DNA of 64,000 bases. Origin: Terriglobus sp. RCC_193. Lineage in GTDB: Bacteria > Acidobacteriota > Terriglobia > Terriglobales > Acidobacteriaceae. The stretch's first letter is position 1, and every line of letters begins with the position of its first letter. The translations under genes were made by a program, and so were the position numbers. Location of the stretch: contig NZ_JBFUPK010000002.1 in the NCBI RefSeq assembly GCF_041355105.1, forward strand, positions 1,556,037-1,620,036. Reading direction: 5' to 3'. Below, piece after piece: positions 47,705-57,532 of this stretch. The notes below the pieces were generated by a model. It had not been told where the DNA came from. It saw only the letters and a program-made list of their open reading frames with translations, and searched no databases.

Positions 47705-48253
47705 TTACGAAGCCGATTCCGCGCCAACAAGCTGGCCCTGTTCGGCTGGAGCGGAAGTCGTGGTGGCAGCAGCGGCAGCCTTCGGGTCGCCGGGCTTGCG
47801 GATGTCGATGCCGCCCTTGAAGAACGCGCCATCTTCAATGGAGATGCGGGCTGCAATCACGTCGCCCGTCAGCGAGCCTTCGCTGCGGATGTCAATGCGG
47901 TCGCTTGCCTGGCAGTTGCCGCGAACCTTGCCCAGGACCACGATCTCGCGGGCGGAGATGTTCGCCGCCACCTGACCATTGCGGCCCACGGTGACGCGGT
48001 TGCCCGGCAGGTTGATGGTGCCTTCGATGCGGCCGTCGATGTACAGCGATTCCGAGCCGGTAACCTCGCCCTTGATCATCAGGCTCTTGCCGATGGTCGC
48101 CTGCTCGCCGGTAGCGGCAGGTGCCTGCGGACTGGCGGTGCGGGTGCTGGGCTGCTGTTCATAGGACGACACAGCAGGAGTGGTGCTGGGACGGACGGGT
48201 TCAGGGGTGGAGGGTGTGGCAGCGCCGGAGCCGGGAGTGTTGGGTTTCCACAT
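47705..48253 (-). CDS. Bactofilin family polymer-forming protein
   Basis: The start MWKPNTPGSG at 48253 is preferred over upstream in-frame codons that lack family likeness. The product has 182 residues. The ends are disordered (P/S/T-rich start, A/T-rich tail). The central ~75-165 is a right-handed beta-helix: IGKSLMIKGEVTGSESLYID, then GRIEGTINLPGNRVTVGRNG and VVLGKVRGNCQASDRIDIRS. Bactofilins form nucleotide-free cytoskeletal filaments that organise envelope processes and cell shape. Confidence 0.93.
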   Translation of the reverse strand: MWKPNTPGSGAATPSTPEPVRPSTTPAVSSYEQQPSTRTASPQAPAATGEQATIGKSLMIKGEVTGSESLYIDGRIEGTINLPGNRVTVGRNGQVAANISAREIVVLGKVRGNCQASDRIDIRSEGSLTGDVIAARISIEDGAFFKGGIDIRKPGDPKAAAAATTTSAPAEQGQLVGAESAS

Positions 48254-48498
48254 GAGCTTCTTGAGTTTCCTTTCGGCTTGAAAATCCGGGCGGATAAGCG
48301 GCATTGAGGCCGGTTTCCGCAAGAACTTATGCCTGCATCTTACGCCTCCGTTTACTCGGTAGATTCTGCCAACTAGCGGAAAACTCTACCCAATTTAGGG
48401 AGGAACCTTCCTGGATACGCGAAAATCCCTTCGCCACGCCAAAGAGCGCAAATCTCTGGTATTTGCCCCGATAGCTTCTGCAGCATTACTCTCCGCGT

Positions 48499-49194
48499 AT
48501 GCGTTTCTTCCGGGTCATTGGAGCTCTTATTGCGTGCGCGGCATTGCTGGTTGCTCATGCTGCCGCGCCAAAGGTTCATACGGTAGCGCTTGGTGCCGTT
48601 CGTCGTGTGCCGTTTATTGCCGCTGACGTGACCACCGACGCGAAGGATGACGAGGCTGCAAGCCTGCGTATCCGTCCGCTGATCGTCGATGGCAAGACTC
48701 GTGAATGGGTGACAGGAGACACGCACGACATCACAGAACGCAGCTTCGTAGCGCGCCGCGTACTGCACATCAACGATGCGTTGCCTGGCGAGAAGTCGGG
48801 CCGCTGGGTCTGGCAGCCGGGCTCGTGGATACTGGTCGATCGCATCTCCGGCCGTGTCACAGCGCTGCATCTTCCGGACTTCGATGCCAGCGTCAGCGAC
48901 GTGGTCTGGTACCGCGACTACGCAGCATATTGCGGCATCCACGCTACAGCCAGGACAAGTGGGCTGAGCGCGGAAGTATGGCAGATCGGTGCACACAAGG
49001 CCGCGCTGTCCAAGGTCATCGCGCCGTGGCCGCAACCAGAACGTGTTCGCCCCGTCTGCCTTCCTGCCGTATGGCAGCGCGAACCTATGCGCGTCACGGT
49101 GAAGCCCAACGGCAGCGATCCGGTTGTCTACAACGTAGTCGGCACCTCCTCCCAACTGGTGGAGGACGGCGAAGGTGGAGATGACGACAACTGA
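48499..49194 (+). CDS. Secreted protein of unknown function, 231 aa
   Basis: The signal peptide MRFFRVIGALIACAALLVAH ends near AAA. The mature domain reads like a short beta-propeller fragment or a WD-like sheet (WVTGDTHDITERSFVARRVL, WVWQPGSWILVDRISGRVTA, VVWYRDYAAYCGIHA), with one Cys pair candidate (Cys in AYCGI and RPVCLP), and ends in an acidic EDGEGGDDDN tail. I do not recognise a family. The M1 peptidase gene follows after 85 bp. Confidence 0.7.
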   Translation: MRFFRVIGALIACAALLVAHAAAPKVHTVALGAVRRVPFIAADVTTDAKDDEAASLRIRPLIVDGKTREWVTGDTHDITERSFVARRVLHINDALPGEKSGRWVWQPGSWILVDRISGRVTALHLPDFDASVSDVVWYRDYAAYCGIHATARTSGLSAEVWQIGAHKAALSKVIAPWPQPERVRPVCLPAVWQREPMRVTVKPNGSDPVVYNVVGTSSQLVEDGEGGDDDN

Positions 49195-49279
49195 GTCGCC
49201 ACAGTTGACACCGCACGCGCTGCAGTAACACCTCTATTCCCCGATACCCATGCCGGGGACTCAGGCATACACTGTCCGC

Positions 49280-51850
49280 ATGCGTCTTCGTTTTCTCCCT
49301 TTTGTTTTTGCAGTTGCAGTCGCGGCTTCCGCGCAGCGCCTTCCCTCGGACGTTCATCCCGAGCATTACGCGCTCCATCTCACACCTGATCTGAAGGCCG
49401 CAACGTTCACGGGCGAAGAGACGATTGATCTAGTGCTGGATGCACCGAAGACATCCATTACGTTGAATGCCATCGAGCTGAAGATCAACAGTGTGAAGGT
49501 AGTTCGCCAACGCATTGCAGACGCGCAGAAGCCGGAACTGGGGAAAACCGGAACCGTAAGTTACGACACGGACAAGGAACAGGCAACATTCACCTTCGCC
49601 TCGCCGTTGCCTGCAGGCAAAGTGTCGCTGTCTATCCAGTTCACGGGCATCCTGAACGACAAGCTGCGCGGCTTCTATCTCTCCAGGACGGCGAAGCGCA
49701 ACTATGCGGTGACACAGTTTGAGGCCACCGATGCGCGGCGCGCATTCCCCAGCTTCGACGAGCCTGCGATGAAGGCAACGTTCGATCTGGCCTTGACCGT
49801 GGACAAAGGCGATACGGTGATCGCCAACACCAACATGACCAGTGACAAGCCTGCAGACAACGGCATGCACACGCAGGCCTTCGCCACCACGCCGAAGATG
49901 TCCACGTATCTTCTGGCCTTCCAGATAGGCGATTGGACATGCTCCAAAGGCGAGTCCGATGGCATTCCCATCCGCGTCTGTTCCACGCCGGACAAGGTTG
50001 CACTAACACCCTTCGCCGTGAAGGCAGCGGAACACTTCCTGCATTACTACGACCAATACTTCGGCGTGAAGTACGCCATGCCGAAACTGGACCTCATCGG
50101 CATCCCTGACTTCGAGGCTGGTGCGATGGAGAACTGGGGTTGCATCACCTATCGTGAAACCGCATTGCTGGTGGATGAGAAGAACTCCTCCTTGAGTGAC
50201 CGCAAGAACGTGGCGATTGTGGTGGCGCACGAGATGGCGCACCAGTGGTTCGGCGACCTCGTCACCATGAAGTGGTGGGACAACCTGTGGTTGAACGAGG
50301 GCTTCGCTACATGGATGGAGACGAAGGCAGTGCACGAGTGGCAGCCCACATGGGGCGTGCTCGAGGACGAAGCACAAACCCTCAACAGCACGCTGAACCT
50401 GGATGCCGCCGCACAAACACGCGCCATCCGCAGCAAGGCCGACACCCCGGAAGAGATCAACGAGCAGTTCGACGGCATCGCCTATGGCAAGGCAGGTGCT
50501 GTCATTGGCATGGTGGAACACTACATTGGCGAGAGTGCCTTCCAGCGCGGCGTGCACAGCTACATGGAAGCGCACAAGTTTGGCAACGCCACGGCGGAAG
50601 ACTTCTGGGGTGCACAGACCAGAGCCAGCAGTAAACCTGTTGATGCAGTGATGGAGAGCTTCGTCGCACAGCCGGGAGAACCGTTGCTGACCTTTACCGG
50701 GGATGGTAAAGGAAGCTATGCGGTGAAGCAGAGCCGCTTCTTCCTCAATCCTCCTGCGACAAAGCCGATCCAATCGTGGTCCGTTCCCGTATGCCCGGCG
50801 AAGGGAACATGCCAGGTGATTCGCGGTAACTCTGACATTACCGCAAATGCGCCGGAAGGCCTGCGGAATGCAGATGCCAGAGGCTACTACCGCAGTAACT
50901 ACGACGCAGCTACCTTGCAGTCCGTGTTGCAACATGCACCTTCTTACACCGCACCGGAACGCATCCTGCTGGTGGGTGATCGTTACGCCCTGCTTCGTTC
51001 CGGCCAAGGCTCGGTTGGCGAATATATGCAACTGGTGGAGGCACTGCGTGCGGACCCAAGTGCGCAGGTGTTGCAGCAGAGTGTGAGTGGGCTGGGTTCC
51101 CTACGCAGCCGCGTCGCCACCGATCAACAGTCGGTGCAGATTCAAGCATGGGTGCGGAATGAGTTTGGCCCGGTCTATCACTCGCTGGGAGAAGCATCCT
51201 CATCGGAGTCCGTGGGAGCGGAGCAACGCCGCGTAACACTGTTCAGTCTGCTCGGTGGCGCTCAAGATCCCGCTGTGCTGGCTCAGGCAAATACCATTGC
51301 GAACGCATACCTCAGCGGCGACAGCAAGGTAGACCCTGAGCTTGCGCAATCGGCACTGGCCATTGCCGCGCAGCACGGTGATGCTGCGTTGTATGACCGC
51401 ATGCAGCAAGTGGCACAGACCAGCATCGATCCCAACCGGCAGACGCAGGCGCTTTATCTTCTGGCATCGTTTGAAGACCCTGCGTTGGTGAAACGCACTC
51501 TGGATGATGTAGCTGCAGGCAAGGTCCGCAATCAGGATAGTTGGATACTGCTTCAGATCCTGCTGCAATCACGCAAGACGCGTCAGCAGACGTGGACCTA
51601 TATCAAAGAGCATTGGGATGCGATTCACGCACAGTTGACCACCAGCAGTGGCAACCGCCTGGTGTCTGCAACCGGTGCATTCTGCTCGCAGGAAGAGCGT
51701 GCGGATGTGCAACAGTTCTTTGCTTCGCATAAAGTGGAATCCTCAGACCGTGCTTTACGTGACGCGTTGAACAGCATGGACAGTTGTGTTCGGTTCCGCG
51801 GCCAGCAGCAGCCGGGTCTGCAGCAGTGGTTATCATCTGTTTCACACTAA
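49280..51850 (+). CDS. Secreted M1 family aminopeptidase
   Basis: The ATG at 49280 gives a signal peptide (MRLRFLPFVFAVAVAASAQ); an in-frame ATG at 49250 would hide it. The product has 856 residues. The substrate-anchoring GAMENWG and the zinc motif HEMAHQWFGDLVTMKWWDN (His317, Glu318, His321, with Glu in LNEGFA) are intact. The C-terminal ERAP1-like helical domain is complete. It trims N-terminal residues from peptides in the periplasm or outside the cell. The following membrane-protein gene begins 14 bp after its stop. Confidence 0.94.
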   Translation: MRLRFLPFVFAVAVAASAQRLPSDVHPEHYALHLTPDLKAATFTGEETIDLVLDAPKTSITLNAIELKINSVKVVRQRIADAQKPELGKTGTVSYDTDKEQATFTFASPLPAGKVSLSIQFTGILNDKLRGFYLSRTAKRNYAVTQFEATDARRAFPSFDEPAMKATFDLALTVDKGDTVIANTNMTSDKPADNGMHTQAFATTPKMSTYLLAFQIGDWTCSKGESDGIPIRVCSTPDKVALTPFAVKAAEHFLHYYDQYFGVKYAMPKLDLIGIPDFEAGAMENWGCITYRETALLVDEKNSSLSDRKNVAIVVAHEMAHQWFGDLVTMKWWDNLWLNEGFATWMETKAVHEWQPTWGVLEDEAQTLNSTLNLDAAAQTRAIRSKADTPEEINEQFDGIAYGKAGAVIGMVEHYIGESAFQRGVHSYMEAHKFGNATAEDFWGAQTRASSKPVDAVMESFVAQPGEPLLTFTGDGKGSYAVKQSRFFLNPPATKPIQSWSVPVCPAKGTCQVIRGNSDITANAPEGLRNADARGYYRSNYDAATLQSVLQHAPSYTAPERILLVGDRYALLRSGQGSVGEYMQLVEALRADPSAQVLQQSVSGLGSLRSRVATDQQSVQIQAWVRNEFGPVYHSLGEASSSESVGAEQRRVTLFSLLGGAQDPAVLAQANTIANAYLSGDSKVDPELAQSALAIAAQHGDAALYDRMQQVAQTSIDPNRQTQALYLLASFEDPALVKRTLDDVAAGKVRNQDSWILLQILLQSRKTRQQTWTYIKEHWDAIHAQLTTSSGNRLVSATGAFCSQEERADVQQFFASHKVESSDRALRDALNSMDSCVRFRGQQQPGLQQWLSSVSH

Positions 51851-51864
51851 GAAAGAGAGCGACG

Positions 51865-52893
51865 ATGGAAACGCAGCCTGGTTATCAGGGATTCTTGCCG
51901 TCGAGTTATGGAGCGCCTGCGATGCAACAGAGCATCGCGCCTTCACCTGTACAGCCGCCCATGCTGCGGCCTCTTTCCACTGGTGAGATCCTTGACCGCA
52001 CCCTTGCCCTGTACCGCAGACACTTCTGGCTGTTCGTCGGCATCGGCACCTTGCCCGCAACGGTTGTCGCGTTGAGCACCGCGCTGCGGCTGATGTTTCT
52101 GAAGAGCTTCACGCAGTTCCCGGGACCAACTGCGGGGAATCCTAACGCAGCCTCACAGGCGATGGGCGCCATGGCTCTGATGCAGGTCGCATTTCTACCT
52201 GCGCTGTTGCTCTTCTTCGTGGCTTATGGAGTAGCGCAGGCTGCTACGGTGCGGGCTGTCCAGCAGTTGTCGCTGGGCACGCTTCCGACTGCAGTAGAAG
52301 CTTATCGTGTAATCCGAGGTCGGTGGCTCCGCTGGACTGGCATTGCGCTGCGCCAGATATGGAGTGTTATGTGGCCTATTGCGGGCGGCGTGCTGATGAT
52401 GGTGATTGCGCTGCTGCTGCCGGGCGGAGTAAACGCGCACCCCGTAGCTTTTGTCGGACTTGTGTTGTTGGGGTGGCTGCTACTCATGACCGGCCTTGTC
52501 TTTGGTGTATTGAACTATCTACGTTTAGCACTGGCCCCGACCGCTGGTGTGATGGAGGATCTTGGCGTTAATGCATCACTGCGGCGCTCGCGCGCTCTGG
52601 TGGCAGGACGGAAAGGCCGCATCTTCCTGGCGCTTTTGCTCGTGTACGTTCTGCACATGGTGGCTGGTGGTCTGCAATTGCCATTCGTTTTTCTGGCGCA
52701 GACCATGCACGGCGCGCAACGTGTTTTGCTTCTTGCAACTGACTTACTGATTGCCTTCATTGCCACCGCTTTGGTTTCTCCTGTGGCTTCCATCGCAATG
52801 GCTATGTTCTATACGGACGAGCGTGTGCGTCGCGAGGGTTATGACATTGAACTGTTGCTGCAGCGTTCCGTTGCAGAACGCGCCGAAGCCTGA
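51865..52893 (+). CDS. Multi-pass membrane protein, first gene of the DUF4129/MoxR cluster
   Basis: The ATG at 51865 follows GAAAGAGAGC. The product has 342 residues. The first ~45 are Pro/Gln-rich and cytoplasmic, then FSTGEILDRTLALYRRHFWL-like sequence precedes about six hydrophobic helices. The overall look is that of glycerophosphoryl-diester-phosphodiesterase membrane-domain or DUF7544/YihY-like proteins that often stand next to DUF4129 genes. Function unknown. Its stop abuts the next gene. Confidence 0.75.
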   Translation: METQPGYQGFLPSSYGAPAMQQSIAPSPVQPPMLRPLSTGEILDRTLALYRRHFWLFVGIGTLPATVVALSTALRLMFLKSFTQFPGPTAGNPNAASQAMGAMALMQVAFLPALLLFFVAYGVAQAATVRAVQQLSLGTLPTAVEAYRVIRGRWLRWTGIALRQIWSVMWPIAGGVLMMVIALLLPGGVNAHPVAFVGLVLLGWLLLMTGLVFGVLNYLRLALAPTAGVMEDLGVNASLRRSRALVAGRKGRIFLALLLVYVLHMVAGGLQLPFVFLAQTMHGAQRVLLLATDLLIAFIATALVSPVASIAMAMFYTDERVRREGYDIELLLQRSVAERAEA

Positions 52894-52902
52894 TTGCGGA
52901 CG

Positions 52903-53925
52903 ATGATCTTCTCGCAAGGCGTGCGTCGATTGATTTTGGTGATGGTGCTCGTCGTGTCGTGCATGCGTGCGCAAGCGCAGGTACCCGCGTTGACGCCGCC
53001 ACAAGGACTGCCTTCACTACAGGACGTTTCTGTTGAAGAATATCGGCATCATCTGGACCAGCTACGTATCCTGGTCGCAGATTGCGGTCGTGTGGTAACT
53101 GCCTGTGATCCTGAGAGCGTGGGCAATGATGATCGTGTCCATCCTTTGCAAGGGCAGTCCTATGCGGTGCGTTACGGATGGCTGCGGGCAGTGCTGGATG
53201 ATCGAGATCCCGCAATGCATCGTTCCCGTACGGAACTGCTTGCACAAGCGGAACAAAGGTTAAGTGAGCAGGAAGAAGAGCTGAATCATCCTCAGTTCGC
53301 TTCATCATTGCGGCAGGAAGATCGTCTGCAACGTGATCGTGTGCTTACCCTGAAAGAGTTTCAGGTGGTGCACGAATACTCCTGGCGGGAACGTGTCAGC
53401 GCATGGCTGTCAGAGAAACTGGCGCGTATCTTTGGCGGTGCGGCTTCGCTTGGCCGGATCGCTCCATGGTTTGGAAAAACTCTGGAATGGGGATCGTTGC
53501 TTGCGGCGATCACGTTGCTTGTTCTTTGGGTCTATCGCACTCTGGATCGACAACGTACTGCGCTTGGAAAATTGACTGGTGATGTGGCAAAGCGCGAAGC
53601 GATTGAAGCATCGCGGGCATGGTTAGAACTGGCACAGATACACGCTTCGAATGGAGAATGGCGCGACGCTGTTCGTTGTCTTTATTGGGCAAGCATTGTT
53701 TTGTTGGAAGAGCGTCGTACATTGCGTCGCAGCGAGACACGCACGCCAAGAGAAGCACTGCAACTGCTGGTGGTTTCTCCGCAGTTGCGTGAGCCGCTGG
53801 TGGCGCAGACTGCTGCTTTCGAGCGCATCTGGTATGGCTTTGCCAACGTTGCGCAGGAAGACTATGAAGCGGCACTGCAGAACTATCGCCGTGTGCAGGG
53901 CGTTGTGACAGGAGCGACAACATGA
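52903..53925 (+). CDS. DUF4129 domain membrane protein
   Basis: The ATG at 52903 begins a signal-anchor (MIFSQGVRRLILVMVLVVSC); a TTG at 52894 is an alternative start. The product has 340 residues. A long charged helical extracytoplasmic region (~30-165) precedes one membrane helix (~190-215), after which the cytoplasmic end carries DUF4129: AVRCLYWASIVLLEERRTLR, TPREALQLL and FERIWYGFANVAQEDYEAAL. These proteins accompany MoxR and DUF58 genes. The stop overlaps the next ATG (ATGA). Confidence 0.85.
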   Translation: MIFSQGVRRLILVMVLVVSCMRAQAQVPALTPPQGLPSLQDVSVEEYRHHLDQLRILVADCGRVVTACDPESVGNDDRVHPLQGQSYAVRYGWLRAVLDDRDPAMHRSRTELLAQAEQRLSEQEEELNHPQFASSLRQEDRLQRDRVLTLKEFQVVHEYSWRERVSAWLSEKLARIFGGAASLGRIAPWFGKTLEWGSLLAAITLLVLWVYRTLDRQRTALGKLTGDVAKREAIEASRAWLELAQIHASNGEWRDAVRCLYWASIVLLEERRTLRRSETRTPREALQLLVVSPQLREPLVAQTAAFERIWYGFANVAQEDYEAALQNYRRVQGVVTGATT

Positions 53926-55139
53926 CGTCGCAGAACGCAGACCGTCGTGCCGTGTTGTGGGTGCTCGGGGGCATGGTGCTCCTTGTGACTCTGACTGCCG
54001 TCTTCGCTCCTGCAACCAGCGACGACGACAGAATGCCCACCACGTACAATCCCGGCGCGGCCGGCTGGAAGGGTGCGTATCTTCTGCTGCAACGTCTCGG
54101 TTATAACGTAAGCCGATCCGATTCATCTGCATTGGTGCTGGATCAAGCAGATGCTGCCCACACAACATATGTGCTGGCTGCACCGAACACGCCTGCGGAG
54201 GACGCTCAGAAACGCGACTACGATGCGGTGGAACGCTTCCTCCGCCGTGGTGGCCGTGTTATCGCAACCGGATCGCGCGGCGCGCTGTTTCTTCCCGGTG
54301 GTCGCACTGGAAAGCCCACGCAATTCGTAGGAGATCTGTGTAATGCATCGCCGGAAGGAAATAGTGCGTTGGCGCAGGTGGGAAGCTTTTCACTGTATGA
54401 CATCGCCCCGTGGAATGCACTGGATCCGCTGGTCCGTGTGGATGCACGATGCGGCGCGGATGCCGTGCTTGTGCATCGGGAGTATCCGCACGGAGGTGTG
54501 ATGATCTACCTCGCCTCGTCGGAGCCGTTTAGCAATCGCGGGTTGAAGCAGGATCAGTCATTGCATCTGTTACTGCTTGCGATGGGGCCTGCATCGGGTG
54601 AGGGGCGTCGTGCTGTGATCTTCGATGAGTTTTATCACGGCGAGCAGGCGTCGCCCTCGGATTACCTGCATGGTTTGCCATTGCGCTCGCTCATCGTGCA
54701 GGCATTGCTTGTACTTTTGTTGCTGATGTTCACCTATACGCGCCGCAGCGGACCGATACGTGAACCGCTTCTGGTGCCGCGCACATCGCCTCTGGAATTT
54801 GTAGAGAGCATGGGCGCATTGTATGAACGTGCAGGTGTATCCAAGCCGGCCACAGACGGAGCTCACCGGAGACTTATCAGCTTTCTGATGTCTGTTTGTG
54901 GTCTCCCGGCTGATATGACCGATTCCAACCAGAGAATTGCAGACTTTATCTCGCAGCGGTTCGGAGAAACTCAAGAATCGTTGGCCACAGTCCTGGATCG
55001 TCTGCTGGCCGCGCGTTATGAAAGCCTGAGGCCACGGGATGCACTTGCGCTTGTGCGGGCCGTGGACGCAGAAATTGAACGACTGCAGCGCATGATGAAA
55101 ACATCGCAGTCTCAACCGCTTGTACAGGAGATGAAGTGA
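53922..55139 (+). CDS. DUF4350 domain membrane protein
   Basis: The product has 405 residues. An N-terminal helix (~10-30) is followed by a periplasmic alpha/beta domain typical of DUF4350 (TYNPGAAGWKGAYLLLQRLG, VERFLRRGGRVIATG, FDEFYHGEQ). A second helix lies near ~260-275 (SLIVQALLVLLLLMFTYT), then a cytoplasmic helical tail. The function is unknown. It overlaps both neighbours by 4 bp, so the cluster is translationally coupled. Confidence 0.85.
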   Translation: MTSQNADRRAVLWVLGGMVLLVTLTAVFAPATSDDDRMPTTYNPGAAGWKGAYLLLQRLGYNVSRSDSSALVLDQADAAHTTYVLAAPNTPAEDAQKRDYDAVERFLRRGGRVIATGSRGALFLPGGRTGKPTQFVGDLCNASPEGNSALAQVGSFSLYDIAPWNALDPLVRVDARCGADAVLVHREYPHGGVMIYLASSEPFSNRGLKQDQSLHLLLLAMGPASGEGRRAVIFDEFYHGEQASPSDYLHGLPLRSLIVQALLVLLLLMFTYTRRSGPIREPLLVPRTSPLEFVESMGALYERAGVSKPATDGAHRRLISFLMSVCGLPADMTDSNQRIADFISQRFGETQESLATVLDRLLAARYESLRPRDALALVRAVDAEIERLQRMMKTSQSQPLVQEMK

Positions 55140-56092
55140 ACACCACGAGCCATTCCCTTGAATTGTTCCAGAGCGGTCGCGAAGAGCTTGGCCGCGTTCT
55201 TGCCGGGCAGCAGGAGTTGATTGAGCAGTCTCTTCTGACGTTACTCTGTAGCGGACACGCACTTATCGAAGGTGTTCCAGGTGTGGCCAAAACACTTGCG
55301 GTGAAGACATTGGCTCGTTTCCTTGGATTGGATTTTCATCGTGTACAGGGAACGCCGGACATCATGCCCGCGGACATTCTTGGAACGAATGTCTTCTCCC
55401 CAAAGACGGGTGAGTTTGCGATGCATCGCGGTCCAGTATTTACGGAGTTTCTGCTGGCCGACGAAATCAATCGCATGCCCCCAAGAACGCAGGCAGCGCT
55501 ACTGGAGTCCATGGAAGAGCGGCAGGTAACGCTGGATGGCCAGACGTATGCCTTGCCGTTATATTTCACTGTTTTTGCAACGCAGAATCCTCTTGAATTT
55601 GAAGGTACGTATCCTCTACCGGAGGCGCAGCTGGATCGCTTTCTGCTGAAAATTCGTGTTGCGTATCCGGAATTAACTGACGAACGCGTCATCCTTGAGC
55701 GTCATCATGCAATTCCGGTAGGCCATCGTTTGGAAGATGTGTCGTTGACGCCTGTAGCGCCACAATTGCTGGAAGCGGCGCGGGCAGAAGTGCGTGCGGT
55801 GCAGGTAGAGCCAGCGTTGTTTGATTACCTTCTGGCTGTTGTACGTCGCACACGAGAATGGCCCGCGTTGACGCTTGGTGCATCGCCCCGTGCTGCGACA
55901 AGTCTGCTGCTGGTTGCCAAAGCCTATGCCGCGCGCGAGGGCCGTAACTATCTTCTTCCTGACGATGTGAAGGCTGCAGCTGCACCTGTCTTGCGTCATC
56001 GACTCATTCTGAAACCGGAAGCAGAGCTTGAAGGGTTCAGTGCGGATCGCGTAATTGCGGATGTGCTCGCTGCTACACCGCTCCCGCGTTAA
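55136..56092 (+). CDS. MoxR family AAA+ ATPase
   Basis: A GTG at 55136 overlaps the preceding stop. The product has 318 residues. Walker A is GVPGVAKT (~45-52), Walker B is LLADEINRMPPRTQAALLES, with sensor 1 in FATQNPLEFEGTYPLPEAQL and the C-terminal lid with SPRAATSLL. MoxR ATPases act as chaperones that insert metals or mature VWA-domain partners. The DUF58 gene next door is the expected partner. Confidence 0.94.
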   Translation: MNTTSHSLELFQSGREELGRVLAGQQELIEQSLLTLLCSGHALIEGVPGVAKTLAVKTLARFLGLDFHRVQGTPDIMPADILGTNVFSPKTGEFAMHRGPVFTEFLLADEINRMPPRTQAALLESMEERQVTLDGQTYALPLYFTVFATQNPLEFEGTYPLPEAQLDRFLLKIRVAYPELTDERVILERHHAIPVGHRLEDVSLTPVAPQLLEAARAEVRAVQVEPALFDYLLAVVRRTREWPALTLGASPRAATSLLLVAKAYAAREGRNYLLPDDVKAAAAPVLRHRLILKPEAELEGFSADRVIADVLAATPLPR

Positions 56093-56098
56093 CAGGGC

Positions 56099-57532
56099 AT
56101 GCAGACACTTATTCCATTGCCGGTTACTGCTGTGGCGCACCCCAAGGGGGAGCGTTTCGGCAGGCTGTTGGGATTTGGTGCCACGCCACGCTTATTGCTT
56201 TTGCTGGCTGCGTCGGTGCTTCTCAGTATTCCGGCTTTTCTTGCCAGTCGCACGCCATGGTTGATGTTTGGCTTCGATACGTTACTGCTTGGAACATTTA
56301 TCGTGGATGCCATCTTGCTGCCAGCACCCGAACGATTTCAGATATCGCGAAGGTTCCTTCATGCTCCGGAACTGGGCGCACCGGCTGCCATCGAATTGCA
56401 GGCAGCAAAGTCTGCCAGCGGAATCCATACGCTGCGCTTCACGGATGATCTGCATGTATCCTTGTTGCTTTCGCAGCCCATTGGAGCAATGGTTAGTTAT
56501 CCAACCGAATCATCAACGGTGAAATACCTGGCAACCCCATCACAGCGTGGCGATCTGGCACTGGGCAAGTTGTACTTCCGTTATCGCAGCGCGATTGGAT
56601 TTGCCGAGCGATGGGCAGTCGCGGATCTTCGTCAAACCATTCGCGTCTATGCAGCAGGAGAAAAGGCGAATGAGTCTGCGGAGTTATTTCTGTTGCGTGC
56701 GCGGCAGATTGAGTTGGAGAAGCGAAGGTTGCGCCGCATTGGCCTGGGACGCGAATTTGAACAGTTGCGGGAGTATCGCACCGGTGATGAGCTGCGCAAC
56801 ATTTCATGGAAGGCAACAGCGCGGCACAATCGCCTGATCACACAGCAATTCACCACGGAACGTTCGCAGCAGGTATGGATTGTGCTGGACGCGGGGAGAT
56901 TGTCGCGAACCACATTCGCACTGGGAAAAACATCCACAGCAAACGGGGAAGAGCACGCAACGCAGATCGTCACGCAGTTGGATCAGGCTACTGCTGCTGC
57001 GGGTCAACTCGCGCGTGTCATTCAACAATCGGGCGACCGGAGTGCGCTGTTGACGTATGGTCGCGGTGTGCAGCAGCAACTACTGCCATCATCGGGAACG
57101 CTGCATCTGCGACGCATGATCGATGCATTGTCCCAGGTTCGGTCAGAGACGGCAGAGGCAGATCACCTGATGGCTTCCGTGCGTTTGCGGCAGTTACAGC
57201 GGCGGCGCGGGCTTGTCCTTTGGGTTACTGAGATGACGGAAACCGCGGGCCGACCAGAGATTGTGACAGCCGTCAGCGCGTTGGTGCGGCGTCATCTGGT
57301 TGTTCTTGTCCTGCTGCAGCAACCGGAGCTGGAGGCTCTTGCCGTTTCCTCTCCGAAGAACGCGCACGAAATGTATGCCATTACGGCGGCGCAGGAGATG
57401 TTGGACCGCAGAAGAACCCTGTTGGCTCAACTGCGTTCGCAAGGTGTTCTGGTGGTGGAAACCAGCGCGGCAAACGTTGCCAGTGACAGCATTTCAAAGT
57501 ACCTGGAAGTTAAATCGCAGGGACAGCTTTAG
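56099..57532 (+). CDS. DUF58 domain protein
   Basis: The product has 477 residues. Two membrane helices lie near ~25-70, followed by a beta-rich stretch. The DUF58 signature is clear: GREFEQLREYRTGDELRNIS, then WKATARHNRLITQQF. The VWA-like segment reads VWIVLDAGRLSR, where the metal-binding DxSxS pattern is degenerate. It is a likely client of the MoxR ATPase at the membrane. Its 3' end overlaps the convergent SpoIIM gene by 23 bp. Confidence 0.92.
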   Translation: MQTLIPLPVTAVAHPKGERFGRLLGFGATPRLLLLLAASVLLSIPAFLASRTPWLMFGFDTLLLGTFIVDAILLPAPERFQISRRFLHAPELGAPAAIELQAAKSASGIHTLRFTDDLHVSLLLSQPIGAMVSYPTESSTVKYLATPSQRGDLALGKLYFRYRSAIGFAERWAVADLRQTIRVYAAGEKANESAELFLLRARQIELEKRRLRRIGLGREFEQLREYRTGDELRNISWKATARHNRLITQQFTTERSQQVWIVLDAGRLSRTTFALGKTSTANGEEHATQIVTQLDQATAAAGQLARVIQQSGDRSALLTYGRGVQQQLLPSSGTLHLRRMIDALSQVRSETAEADHLMASVRLRQLQRRRGLVLWVTEMTETAGRPEIVTAVSALVRRHLVVLVLLQQPELEALAVSSPKNAHEMYAITAAQEMLDRRRTLLAQLRSQGVLVVETSAANVASDSISKYLEVKSQGQL